Below are positions 1 to 5,590 of a stretch of DNA of 5,590 bases, one piece after another. The stretch is taken from contig JAFDCW010000354.1 of NCBI GenBank assembly GCA_019312705.1, positions 1 through 5,590 on the forward strand, given 5' to 3'. Both the position numbers and the translations under genes were made by a program. Source of the DNA: Deltaproteobacteria bacterium. Its GTDB lineage: Bacteria > Myxococcota > Polyangia > Polyangiales > B10-G4. The notes below the pieces were generated by a model, which was not told where the DNA came from, searched no databases, and saw only the letters and a list, made by a program, of their open reading frames with translations. How positions within the stretch are numbered: the stretch's first letter is position 1; each line of letters opens with the position of its first letter.

Positions 1-1221
1 ATCGACGGGGCTACCGACGGGTACGCGGGCGCAGACTCGACCGTGCCCCCGGTTTCCGAAGGGCTCCTGGCGATCGACGACCTCACCTATGTCGGCGGAT
101 TCAGGATCGCCTCGGACATGTACGGCGCGTCGACGCCAGACTACTCCGGCGGCGCCCTCGGCTATCGGCCAGACCATGACTCCCTCTACATGGTGGGCTT
201 CGAGCCCGACTCGATGATCGGCGAGTTCGCCATTCCCAGCCCCCTCGGCATGGGCACGACGGCGGCCGAGTTGCCGGCGATCGACACGGCGCTTCAAGGC
301 TTCCAGCCGGTGATGGACAACGCAGCGGGGGGAAACCCGCAGTCTCTGGACAGGGTCACGGGCATGCTGTGGGTAGACGGCGACCTCGTCGTCAATACCA
401 ACGTCTACTACGACGCTGGCGGCGAGATGACCGACACGACCTTGATCGTGCGCGGCGGGCAGCTGGACGGGACGATCGATGGCTACTTTCGGCTGGAGGG
501 CGGGACCCTCGGCGCGGGCTATATGGCGGCCATCCCGGAGGACCTGCGCGCCGCCTTTGGCGGCCCGGCGCTCGTGGGTTGGGCGTCCAACTACGCCATC
601 GTCTCGCGCTACAGCGTCGGCCCCTCGCTCTTCGCCTTCGACCCCGGCGCTCTCGTCGCGGCCGCGCCCGGGGGCTCCGCGACGATTGCGACGACGATGC
701 ACATGGGTTTCCCCTATGGCGACGATATCTACCTCGCGCCGGATGCCCTCGAGTACCAGTGCGGCGTCGAGGACGACATGGTCACCACCGTCTGCGAGCC
801 CGGCGCTGTCGCATCGGACCTCTGGAACTTCATCTCCCGCGGCGTCTACGCTTTCATCGTCCCGGGCACCCGTACGTTCGCAGTCTTCGGCAGCCTCGGC
901 GGCTCACGCAGCGGCATCGGCTACAAGATCACGCAGGACGACGACAACCTCTGCGGCGGCCCTTGCGCCCGCGGCGCCGATGACTACGACAACTACTATT
1001 GGTTCTTCGACGTCGACGACATTCTCGCCGCCGAATCGCCCTCCGCCCCGGCACCCTACGCCTACGGCTCGTGGGACGTGCCCTTTGGCGGCGACGGAGA
1101 CCACCTCATCATTGGCGGCACCTACGCACCCGAGACGGGGCGCCTCTACTTGTCGCTCGCAGGCGCAGGCCAGGTCGGCGATTACGACCGGCCTCCGGTG
1201 ATCGTCGTCTACGAGATGTGA
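1..1221 (+). CDS. Probable secreted protein of unknown function, 5'-truncated
   Basis: The frame is open from base 1 and ends at TGA 1219-1221, so the start lies left of the window. The GTG at 43 is an internal codon, because the same frame reads upstream as an Asp/Gly/Ala/Thr-rich stretch typical of the linker behind a signal or lipoprotein peptide in myxobacterial exported proteins. About 406 codons are visible. The body opens with LTYVGGFRI and then has recurring short beta-type segments with aromatic-Gly turns (LGYRPDHDSLYMVG, TGMLWVDGDLVVN, TGRLYLSLAG). I read this as an all-beta, perhaps propeller-like, extracellular fold. Four Cys are visible at codons 254, 265, 318 and 322, in two close pairs that could form disulfides outside the cytoplasm. 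There is no C-terminal membrane helix or Arg run, so it is not MYXO-CTERM anchored. I recognise no catalytic motif and assign no function. It converges on the desaturase gene with only 23 bp between the stops. Confidence 0.85.
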   Translation: MDGATDGYAGADSTVPPVSEGLLAIDDLTYVGGFRIASDMYGASTPDYSGGALGYRPDHDSLYMVGFEPDSMIGEFAIPSPLGMGTTAAELPAIDTALQGFQPVMDNAAGGNPQSLDRVTGMLWVDGDLVVNTNVYYDAGGEMTDTTLIVRGGQLDGTIDGYFRLEGGTLGAGYMAAIPEDLRAAFGGPALVGWASNYAIVSRYSVGPSLFAFDPGALVAAAPGGSATIATTMHMGFPYGDDIYLAPDALEYQCGVEDDMVTTVCEPGAVASDLWNFISRGVYAFIVPGTRTFAVFGSLGGSRSGIGYKITQDDDNLCGGPCARGADDYDNYYWFFDVDDILAAESPSAPAPYAYGSWDVPFGGDGDHLIIGGTYAPETGRLYLSLAGAGQVGDYDRPPVIVVYEM

Positions 1222-1244
1222 ATCGGAGGCGGGAACGGGCCGCC

Positions 1245-2420
1245 TTAGGCCGCCGCGCGGTACGGAGCGGCCGCGGCACCCTGACGCGCTCCGCCGGCCA
1301 CGGAGGTTCCGGGCGTCGCAAAGGGGCGAGTCCCGTCGCGCCGTGCCTTCTTGAACGACTTCGGCCCGGGCAGGGAGAGGCTCGTGATGCGACCGATCAC
1401 GCTGCCCAGTTGACGCCGGAAACTCCCGGTGCCGTAGCGCTGGCCGTAGCGGCCGCAGATCTCCTGAACCTTCGGGGCCATCTCGGGGTAGCGGGACGCG
1501 GGCACGTCCGGGAACATGTGGTGCTCGATCTGATGGCTGAGGTGCCCGGTGAGGACGTGGAGCCAACGGCTGCCCTCGATATTGGCCGAGCCGTTCAGCT
1601 GACGCACGTACCACTGGCCGCGACTCTCGCCCTCCGCCTCCTCGGGCTCGTAGACACGCACGCCTTCGGGGAAGTGTCCGCAGAAGATGACCGCGAAGGT
1701 CCATACGTTGCGTGTGCCGTTGGCGAGCAGGTTACCGAAGGCGACGCGCGGCGCGTTGGCGAGGGCCAACGCCGGAAAGAGGCCGTAGTCCTTGAAGAGT
1801 TGCCACGCCGCCTTGGACAAGAACGGCCGGGCACGGTCGGCGAGGCCCTCGGCAGACTGCTTGCCGGTGAGAATCTCACTGATGCGCAGGTCGTGGGCGC
1901 CGACTCCCCACTGAAAGAAGAGAGCCAGCAGGGCCGCCAAGACGGGTTGGGTCAGGTGCAGTGGTCGCCAGGGCTGCTCGGGCGTGACGCGCAGGAAGCC
2001 GTAGCCGATGTCGCGGTCCTTTCCGAGGATATTGGTGAATGTGTGGTGCTCGTAGTTGTGCGAGTGACGCCAGTCGTCTCCGTCGCATACGATGTCCCAC
2101 TCGTAGCGCTGAGAATCGAGCGCCGGGTCCCCGGTCCAATCGTATTGGCCGTGCATGATGTTGTGGCCGAGTTCCATGTTCTCGAGGATCTTCGAGAGCG
2201 CCAAGGCGCTCACGCCGACCACGAACGACACGGGCCCGATGCCGACGTGCAAGAGCGCTCTGCCCGTGACTTCGCTGTAGTGGGCCGTCCGGGCGACGCT
2301 GCGGATATGGGCAACATCGCGCTCGCCGAGGTCGGCTACCACGTGCCGGCGGAGCTCATCGAGCTCGCGACCGAAGGCTTCCGCTTCTTCGCGGGTCAGT
2401 TCTTTGCTGGGGGTCGTCAT
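1245..2420 (-). CDS. Membrane fatty acid desaturase (DesA3/DesB-like, di-iron)
   Basis: Predicted acyl-lipid or acyl-CoA desaturase of 391 residues, an integral inner-membrane di-iron enzyme that introduces a cis double bond into a fatty acyl chain using O2 and electrons from a reductase. Three histidine boxes are visible: H86-N-I-M-H90, H121-N-Y-E-H125-H126 (followed by TFTN), and H296-Q-I-E-H300-H301 (followed by MFPD). Hydrophobic segments occur at about 56-78, 157-174 and 239-248. The HQIEHH third box and the order of boxes match the linoleoyl-CoA/DesA3-type family, and the length fits it. Start ATG 2418-2420 (MTTPSKELT) is chosen because the frame above it runs into the reductase gene and reads as non-protein-like sequence. 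GAGAAAG lies 8 nt upstream of this ATG as a moderate ribosome binding site. The C-terminus ends in an Ala/Gly/Arg-rich tail. It is the second gene of the operon, 65 bp after the reductase. Regiospecificity cannot be read from the sequence. Confidence 0.93.
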   Translation of the reverse strand: MTTPSKELTREEAEAFGRELDELRRHVVADLGERDVAHIRSVARTAHYSEVTGRALLHVGIGPVSFVVGVSALALSKILENMELGHNIMHGQYDWTGDPALDSQRYEWDIVCDGDDWRHSHNYEHHTFTNILGKDRDIGYGFLRVTPEQPWRPLHLTQPVLAALLALFFQWGVGAHDLRISEILTGKQSAEGLADRARPFLSKAAWQLFKDYGLFPALALANAPRVAFGNLLANGTRNVWTFAVIFCGHFPEGVRVYEPEEAEGESRGQWYVRQLNGSANIEGSRWLHVLTGHLSHQIEHHMFPDVPASRYPEMAPKVQEICGRYGQRYGTGSFRRQLGSVIGRITSLSLPGPKSFKKARRDGTRPFATPGTSVAGGARQGAAAAPYRAAA

Positions 2421-2428
2421 GGGACGTG

Positions 2429-2435
2429 CTTTCTC
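2429..2435 (-). promoter_or_regulatory. Ribosome binding site deciding the desaturase start
   Basis: The minus strand reads GAGAAAG eight bases before ATG 2420. It supports this internal ATG over the in-frame ATG at 2636, which lies inside the reductase gene. Confidence 0.45.
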
Positions 2436-2485
2436 GCCGGAGGGGCGGTTTTGCGATGCTCGCGCGGGAGCGGAGTGCGGGCCCA

Positions 2486-3586
2486 TCACAGGTCCAGCTC
2501 CAGGTCCGAGCGCGGGGCGGAGATACAGAGCCGAATCTTCTGGTCGGGTTCGCTCGACACCTCGCCCGTGACGAGGTTTTCTACCGTGCCGCTCTTCTTG
2601 CGGCAGGTGCAGGTGTGGCAGATGCCCATGCGACAACCGCTCGGTGGCCGCTCGCCGGCGCGCTCGAGTTGTTCGAGCAGCGTGCCGGCACCGGTTGCCA
2701 CGAGGTCACGGCCCGATCGACCGAAGCGCACCAGGACCTCGCTCGTGGGCCCGCTCAGAGCCCGGAGCTGTGGTTCGGCGGAGAACCGCTCGCGCGAGAG
2801 TCGCGCTGAGGCGCCTCTGGCGCGCCACATCTTCTCGGCGCGGTCCATGAGCGGGGCCGGGCCGCAGAGGAAGGTCGAGCGATCCAGGAAGTCGGGGACG
2901 AGTTCGGCGAAGTCGGCCTCGTCGAAGCCGCGGCGCGGCGAGGGGTCGTCGTCGAGGCGCAGCACCAGACCGAGGCCCGGGTGGCGAGCGGCGAGAGACT
3001 GGAGCTCCGCGGCGAAGATCACGTCAGACCGACTACGGGCGTAGTTCACGAAGACCAGATCGCGGACCGCGTCTCCTTGATCGAGGGCACGCAGCATCGA
3101 CATGACCGGCGTGATCCCGCTGCCGCCGCTCACGAAGAGCAGCTTCTCGGGGGCCGGCTCGGGCAGTACGAAGTCGCCCGCGGGTTCCGAGAGGCGAAGT
3201 ACGTCCCCCGGCGAGAGGTGGTCATGCAGCCACGTGGAGACACGGCCGGTCGGCAGCCGCTTGACCGTGAACGCCACGAGCGAGTCGCCGGGCGCCGACG
3301 AGATCGAGTAGCAGCGACGGACACGCACACCGTCGATCTCGACCTCGACGGTCGTGAACTGTCCGGGGCGATGGCCGGGCCAATTGGCGCTCGGGCGCAG
3401 GACGAAGGTTTTTGTGTCTGCCGTTTCTTCGACGATGCGGACGACCCGGGCCCGGGTCTCGGTCAGGGAGCGAACGGGATCCACCTCGGCCAACCAGAAC
3501 TCTGCTTGGCGGTCGAGGAAGAGCCGCTGAGCCGCCGTGCGGCGCGTCTTCGTCCAGGCTCTCGAGACTTCTTGAATCCAGGCCAT
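2486..3586 (-). CDS. Flavodoxin/ferredoxin reductase-type oxidoreductase with C-terminal [2Fe-2S] domain
   Basis: Complete 366-residue electron-transfer protein, the likely redox partner of the desaturase. Domains in order: a short N-terminal extension (1-40); an FAD-binding beta-barrel (about 42-145) with R91-C-Y-S-I-S-S, the flavin-binding RxYS motif; an NAD(P)-binding domain (about 148-255) with S153-GGSGITP and the F239-L-C-G-P late motif; and a plant-type ferredoxin domain (about 280-366) with ligands C318-x4-C323-x2-C326 and C354. Cys92, Cys241 and Cys328 are extra and not expected to be ligands. The FNR-plus-ferredoxin layout carries electrons from NAD(P)H to FAD to [2Fe-2S] to the desaturase. 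Mycobacterial Rv3230c beside desA3 and P. aeruginosa desC before desB are the established parallels. Start ATG 3584-3586 is preceded by GGAGG with 5-nt spacing. It is first in the operon and probably soluble or membrane-associated, since no membrane segment is seen. The NADH or NADPH preference is not resolved here. Confidence 0.93.
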   Translation of the reverse strand: MAWIQEVSRAWTKTRRTAAQRLFLDRQAEFWLAEVDPVRSLTETRARVVRIVEETADTKTFVLRPSANWPGHRPGQFTTVEVEIDGVRVRRCYSISSAPGDSLVAFTVKRLPTGRVSTWLHDHLSPGDVLRLSEPAGDFVLPEPAPEKLLFVSGGSGITPVMSMLRALDQGDAVRDLVFVNYARSRSDVIFAAELQSLAARHPGLGLVLRLDDDPSPRRGFDEADFAELVPDFLDRSTFLCGPAPLMDRAEKMWRARGASARLSRERFSAEPQLRALSGPTSEVLVRFGRSGRDLVATGAGTLLEQLERAGERPPSGCRMGICHTCTCRKKSGTVENLVTGEVSSEPDQKIRLCISAPRSDLELDL

Positions 3587-3591
3587 ACAAA

Positions 3592-3596
3592 CCTCC
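3592..3596 (-). promoter_or_regulatory. Ribosome binding site of the reductase gene
   Basis: The minus strand reads GGAGG, then five bases (TTTGT), then ATG at 3586. This fixes the reductase start. It is a stronger site than the GAGAAAG in front of the desaturase. Confidence 0.7.
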
Positions 3597-3607
3597 GGTC
3601 CGGTAAC

Positions 3608-3621
3608 TTACGCAGACGTAA
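3608..3621. promoter_or_regulatory. Operator-like palindrome, proximal copy (TTACG-N4-CGTAA)
   Basis: A perfect 5-bp inverted repeat, TTACG / CGTAA, separated by CAGA. It lies 22 bp upstream of the reductase start codon and abuts a second copy. A direct repeat GTAACTTACGCA (3603-3614 and 3618-3629, period 15) shows that the two copies form a tandem array. The size and symmetry fit a TetR-type dimeric repressor. No regulator gene is in the window, so its identity is inferred only at this level. Confidence 0.55.
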
Positions 3622-3647
3622 CTTACGCACCCGTAAGGACTGGGCAA
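3620..3647 (-). promoter_or_regulatory. Candidate sigma70-type promoter of the reductase-desaturase operon
   Basis: The minus strand reads TTGCCC (3647-3642, 4 of 6 matches to the -35 consensus), a 16-bp spacer, and TAAGTT (3625-3620, 3 of 6 matches to the -10 consensus). This would place transcription start about 25-30 bp before the reductase ATG. The match is weak and rests mainly on its position overlapping the palindromes. An alternative is a CATAAT hexamer at 3698-3693 further upstream, for which I see no -35 partner. Confidence 0.25.
3622..3637. promoter_or_regulatory. Operator-like palindrome, distal copy (CTTACG-N4-CGTAAG)
   Basis: A perfect 6-bp inverted repeat, CTTACG / CGTAAG, separated by CACC. 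It begins at the base after the proximal copy. Together they cover 3608-3637 and overlap the candidate minus-strand -10 element at 3620-3625, where a bound repressor would block transcription of the reductase-desaturase operon. As RNA it could form a 6-bp stem, but no U-run follows on either strand, so a terminator is unlikely. Confidence 0.6.
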
Positions 3648-3672
3648 GAGGTTTTTTGGCCGACCGGTGCTA

Positions 3673-3690
3673 AGCGTCGGTAATTACGCT
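3673..3690. promoter_or_regulatory. 18-bp inverted repeat AGCGT-N8-ACGCT, FabR/DesT-like operator candidate
   Basis: A perfect 5-bp inverted repeat (AGCGT / ACGCT) with an 8-bp centre that itself lies around the palindrome GTAATTAC (3680-3687). From memory, the E. coli FabR operator is an 18-bp palindrome with the same outer AGCGT...CGCT ends. Its relative DesT controls the desCB desaturase operon in P. aeruginosa, which has the same gene content as the operon here. The inner bases do not match the FabR core well. It lies about 87 bp upstream of the reductase start, beside a minus-strand CATAAT hexamer at 3693-3698. Confidence 0.4.
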
Positions 3691-3710
3691 GTATTATGGC
3701 CGCAGCGGAG

Positions 3711-3851
3711 TCAGGGCGGCCATTTGGCGAAAAGCCGTTGGGCACGCTCGGTGACCTGGTCCTGGACGTCCGGGTCCGTGGCCCGCGGGTCGGGGTCCTT
3801 CTTCGCGAGTATGTGAAGGTAGTCACCGGTCGGCCCCCGAACATCGGGGCT
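3711..3851 (-). pseudogene. Possible coding remnant, 46 codons with no start codon
   Basis: On the minus strand a frame is open from an in-frame TGA at 3852-3854 to a TGA at 3711-3713, with no ATG, GTG or TTG between. It reads like real protein: GDYLHILAKKDPDPRA, then a charged amphipathic segment (VQDQVTERAQRLFAKW) ending in PP. About 83% of third positions are G/C against about 42% of second positions, the usual coding pattern for this GC content. One extra G in the five-G run near 3835 would join it to an upstream frame starting at ATG 3889-3887 (MRPWYALPGYRPEAPMFGG). That ATG has a GGAG seven bases before it. This suggests a small gene broken by a frameshift, or the tail of a decayed gene. 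The family is not recognised, and the complementary plus frame is also open, so chance remains possible. Confidence 0.27.
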
Positions 3852-3887
3852 TCAGGCCGGTAGCCAGGAAGCGCGTACCATGGGCGC

Positions 3888-5590
3888 ATGCCGAAGCTCC
3901 ATAGACTCGCTCCCCCGTTGATTGCCGCCGCTGTGCTCCTGGTCGCGGGGGCGGCCCAGGCAGAGACCTTCATCGTCGGCGCCGGGGAAACCTACGCGAC
4001 GGTCGAAGCTGGGCTCGCTGCGGCCAGCGACGGAGACACCGTGCTCGTCCGGGCCGGGACCTACGACGTGGCGCAGCTTCGACCGGGCTCCGGGGTCACC
4101 CTCATGAGCGAGGACGGGCCAGCCAATACGCACCTCTTTGCGAGCGCCGGTGGGCAGGCGGTGCTCATCGAGGGCGTCACGAACGTGCGCGTCGAGGGCT
4201 TCGACATCTACTCGGAGCTCGACCTCGGGCCCCGGACAAACGCCCTCGTCTACGTCGAGGAGTCGACCGACATCTACATCGGCGACTGCTACCTGCACGA
4301 CGCGCCAAACGATGGCGACATCCTGAAGCTCAACGACACGCAACGCTTCGTGATCGAAGACAGCGTGCTCTACAACCCCGGCGAGCGCACGACGGGCGAC
4401 GGTTTCCAGGAGTGCATCGACATCCGTGGTCATGGCGATGACAGCATCACGGTCCGGGGGTCCTGGCTCTTCCACGAGGGCACCCACGGCGACTACCTGC
4501 TCTACGCCAAGGGCGGGACCACCAACCTGCTCTGGGAGAACAACATCTTCGGCCCGTCAGCGGGCGCCGACCCGGGCAACGTCCCCGTCGAGACGGGCCA
4601 CCTCGGGCAAACCGACGCCGGGGCTGACTACGAGTCCGAGAACTTCGTCGTGCGCGGCAATCTGCTCGTCGGCATTCGAGGGACTGGCGCCTTTGCCTTT
4701 GCGGGTCCCCGGGTCGCGCTCCTGCACAACAACGTCTTCTATCGAAACCAAGACATTAGTCGCTCCCTCATCGAGTTGAGCGTCAACCCCGCCGAGGCGG
4801 GGGGCCCCGGCGTCGACCTCTTCAACCTCAACAACATCTTCCACGACAACGGAGACCGGACCGTCTACCGCGTGCGCGATGCGGCTTCGGGCGCTGGCCT
4901 GACCCGCGACTACAACCTGTACGAAACCGGCACCGACGGTGGCGACCTCGACATCGGTGACGAGTCGAACTCGGAGACGACCGACGATCCGCTCTTCACG
5001 GACCCGGCGGTGCCTGCATTTGTCGCGGCAGACGGCACCCAGCAGATTCAGCGTTTCCTCCGCGGCTTCCGAACGGAAGAGGGCTCCACCGCCCGCGGCG
5101 CCAGCGCCAACGTCTTCGACATCGCGGGCTCTACGCACCCGACGGCGATCCCCGAGATGGCCGAGCGCCTGGACGCCTTTGGCACGCCGCGCCCGGCCGC
5201 AGCCCCATGGGACGTCGGCCTCTTCCAGAGCTGTGACGGCACCTGCGAGTGCGCCGAGGGCACGGTCGACTGCGGCGGGTGCGTCGATACCGCGGTGGAC
5301 GAGCTGCACTGCGGGGGCTGCGACATGCCCTGCGAGGGCGGCGACCGATGCGTCGCCGGCGCATGCACGGCCGCGCCCGATGGCGGCGCGCCGGACGGGG
5401 GCATCGACGGCGGCGGCCCTCGCCCCGACAGCGGCGGCCCTCGCCCCGACAGCGGGCCCGGCGCAGATGGGGGCCCGGACCCGGAGGACGGCGGCGGATG
5501 CGGCTGCCGCACCACACCCTCGACGTCCGATGGGCCCCTCGGCCTCGGCCTCGCGTTCCTGCTCGCCGTCCTGCTCCGACGCCGGCGTCG
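3888..5590 (+). CDS. Exported parallel beta-helix protein with Cys-rich module and MYXO-CTERM tail, 3'-truncated
   Basis: The frame runs from ATG 3888 through 567 codons without a stop to the window edge. Residues 1-25 are a signal peptide (two basic residues, a hydrophobic core from about 11 to 22, AQA before E26). Residues about 26-445 resemble right-handed parallel beta-helix proteins. They open with GAGETYATVEAGL...GDTVLVRAGTYDV, the usual first coil of such folds, and have repeated Asn-Asn-Ile/Val-Phe turns at 218-221, 281-284 and 315-318. Residues about 449-493 form a Cys-rich module (CVDT...HCGGCDMPC...GDRCVAGAC) common in myxobacterial surface proteins. A Gly/Asp/Pro linker (about 494-537) follows. 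The tail has C538-G-C540-R, a hydrophobic helix (about 553-563) and an Arg run at 564-567, the MYXO-CTERM layout for sorting to the cell surface. Probably only a few codons are missing. Polysaccharide-lyase-like or adhesive roles are possible, but no catalytic set is identified. The nearest purine-rich site, AGGAAG (3866-3871), is unusually far (16 bp) from the ATG. No in-frame earlier start was found. Confidence 0.9.
   Translation, partial: MPKLHRLAPPLIAAAVLLVAGAAQAETFIVGAGETYATVEAGLAAASDGDTVLVRAGTYDVAQLRPGSGVTLMSEDGPANTHLFASAGGQAVLIEGVTNVRVEGFDIYSELDLGPRTNALVYVEESTDIYIGDCYLHDAPNDGDILKLNDTQRFVIEDSVLYNPGERTTGDGFQECIDIRGHGDDSITVRGSWLFHEGTHGDYLLYAKGGTTNLLWENNIFGPSAGADPGNVPVETGHLGQTDAGADYESENFVVRGNLLVGIRGTGAFAFAGPRVALLHNNVFYRNQDISRSLIELSVNPAEAGGPGVDLFNLNNIFHDNGDRTVYRVRDAASGAGLTRDYNLYETGTDGGDLDIGDESNSETTDDPLFTDPAVPAFVAADGTQQIQRFLRGFRTEEGSTARGASANVFDIAGSTHPTAIPEMAERLDAFGTPRPAAAPWDVGLFQSCDGTCECAEGTVDCGGCVDTAVDELHCGGCDMPCEGGDRCVAGACTAAPDGGAPDGGIDGGGPRPDSGGPRPDSGPGADGGPDPEDGGGCGCRTTPSTSDGPLGLGLAFLLAVLLRRRR
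5412..5453 (+). repeat. Two tandem 21-bp units in the linker of the beta-helix gene
   Basis: Two identical head-to-tail 21-bp copies (5412-5432 and 5433-5453) each encode Gly-Gly-Pro-Arg-Pro-Asp-Ser in frame. They sit in the Gly/Asp/Pro linker between the Cys-rich module and the MYXO-CTERM tail. A change in copy number would alter spacer length by 7 residues without shifting the frame. Confidence 0.9.

Larger units (their letters stand above)
3587..3887. other. Divergent intergenic region of about 300 bp
   Basis: This region separates the minus-strand operon from the plus-strand beta-helix gene. The half next to the operon (3592-3698) holds the ribosome binding site, the two TTACG palindromes, a T6 tract at 3652-3657 and the AGCGT inverted repeat. 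This half is locally more AT-rich than its surroundings, as expected of a control region. The other half (3711-3887) holds the possible coding remnant. I see no clear promoter for the plus-strand gene, and no tRNA or structured RNA. Confidence 0.6.

Noticed and set aside
43..45. GTG at 43 as start of the left gene
   Set aside because: The same frame is open to base 1 with a linker-like Asp/Gly/Ala composition, and no ribosome binding site precedes the GTG. The gene most likely begins outside the window.
2421..2636. N-terminal extension of the desaturase frame to ATG 2636
   Set aside because: It would overlap the reductase's [2Fe-2S] coding region. It reads as non-protein-like sequence and has no family match, whereas ATG 2420 has a ribosome binding site and gives the usual length.
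999..3044. A 681-codon open frame on the plus strand across the desaturase and part of the reductase
   Set aside because: It is antisense to two genes with full sets of family motifs. Its translation shows no domain and is Arg/Ala-rich, as expected of a shadow frame in GC-rich DNA.
3622..3657. Hairpin plus T6 tract as an intrinsic terminator on the plus strand
   Set aside because: The 6-bp stem ends at 3637 and the T6 tract starts at 3652, too far apart. No plus-strand gene ends nearby, so an operator explains the palindrome better.
2981..3673. Plus-strand open frame of 230 codons across the reductase
   Set aside because: It is antisense to the FAD and NAD(P) domains, which carry recognisable motifs. 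It has no domain of its own.
3852..4487. Minus-strand open frame of 211 codons opposite the beta-helix gene
   Set aside because: It is antisense to a gene with a signal peptide and clear repeat structure. Its Asp/Val-rich translation mirrors the codon register of the real frame.
4557..5515. Minus-strand open frames opposite the 3' part of the beta-helix gene
   Set aside because: The translations are Pro/Arg/Ser-rich or Val/Asp-rich mirror images of the real gene, with no independent start signal or motif.

Overview
The window is GC-rich DNA from a bacterium that is most probably a member of the Myxococcota (delta-proteobacterial lineage). The best evidence is the right-hand gene. It carries a signal peptide, a myxobacterial-style Cys-rich module, an Asp/Gly/Pro linker, and a C-terminal Cys-Gly-Cys, hydrophobic helix and Arg run of the MYXO-CTERM sorting type. 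Codon third positions are strongly G/C throughout.

Layout. (1) Bases 1-1221, plus strand: the 3' part of a gene for a probable secreted protein of unknown function, cut by the left edge. (2) Bases 1245-3586, minus strand: a two-gene operon. A flavin/[2Fe-2S] ferredoxin-reductase-like protein is transcribed first, then a membrane fatty acid desaturase with three histidine boxes. (3) Bases 3587-3887: an intergenic region of about 300 bp. It holds palindromic operator-like elements in front of the operon and a possible decayed coding remnant on the minus strand. (4) Bases 3888-5590, plus strand: a large exported parallel beta-helix protein, divergent from the operon and cut by the right edge probably only a few codons before its stop.

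How the genes work together. The reductase and desaturase form a self-contained lipid-desaturation module. The reductase would pass electrons from NAD(P)H through FAD and its C-terminal [2Fe-2S] cluster to the di-iron desaturase, which inserts a double bond into a fatty acyl chain. The pairing matches mycobacterial Rv3230c/DesA3 and Pseudomonas DesC/DesB. The upstream region contains two abutting palindromes (TTACG-N4-CGTAA type) and a separate 18-bp AGCGT-N8-ACGCT inverted repeat. The second resembles operators of the FabR/DesT group of TetR-type regulators of unsaturated fatty acid synthesis. No regulator gene lies in the window. The two flanking genes encode envelope or exported proteins and show no functional link to the desaturase module.

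No RNA gene, CRISPR array, insertion sequence or convincing intrinsic terminator was seen. I found no clearly novel multi-gene system. The most informative non-coding signal is the operator cluster at 3603-3690.
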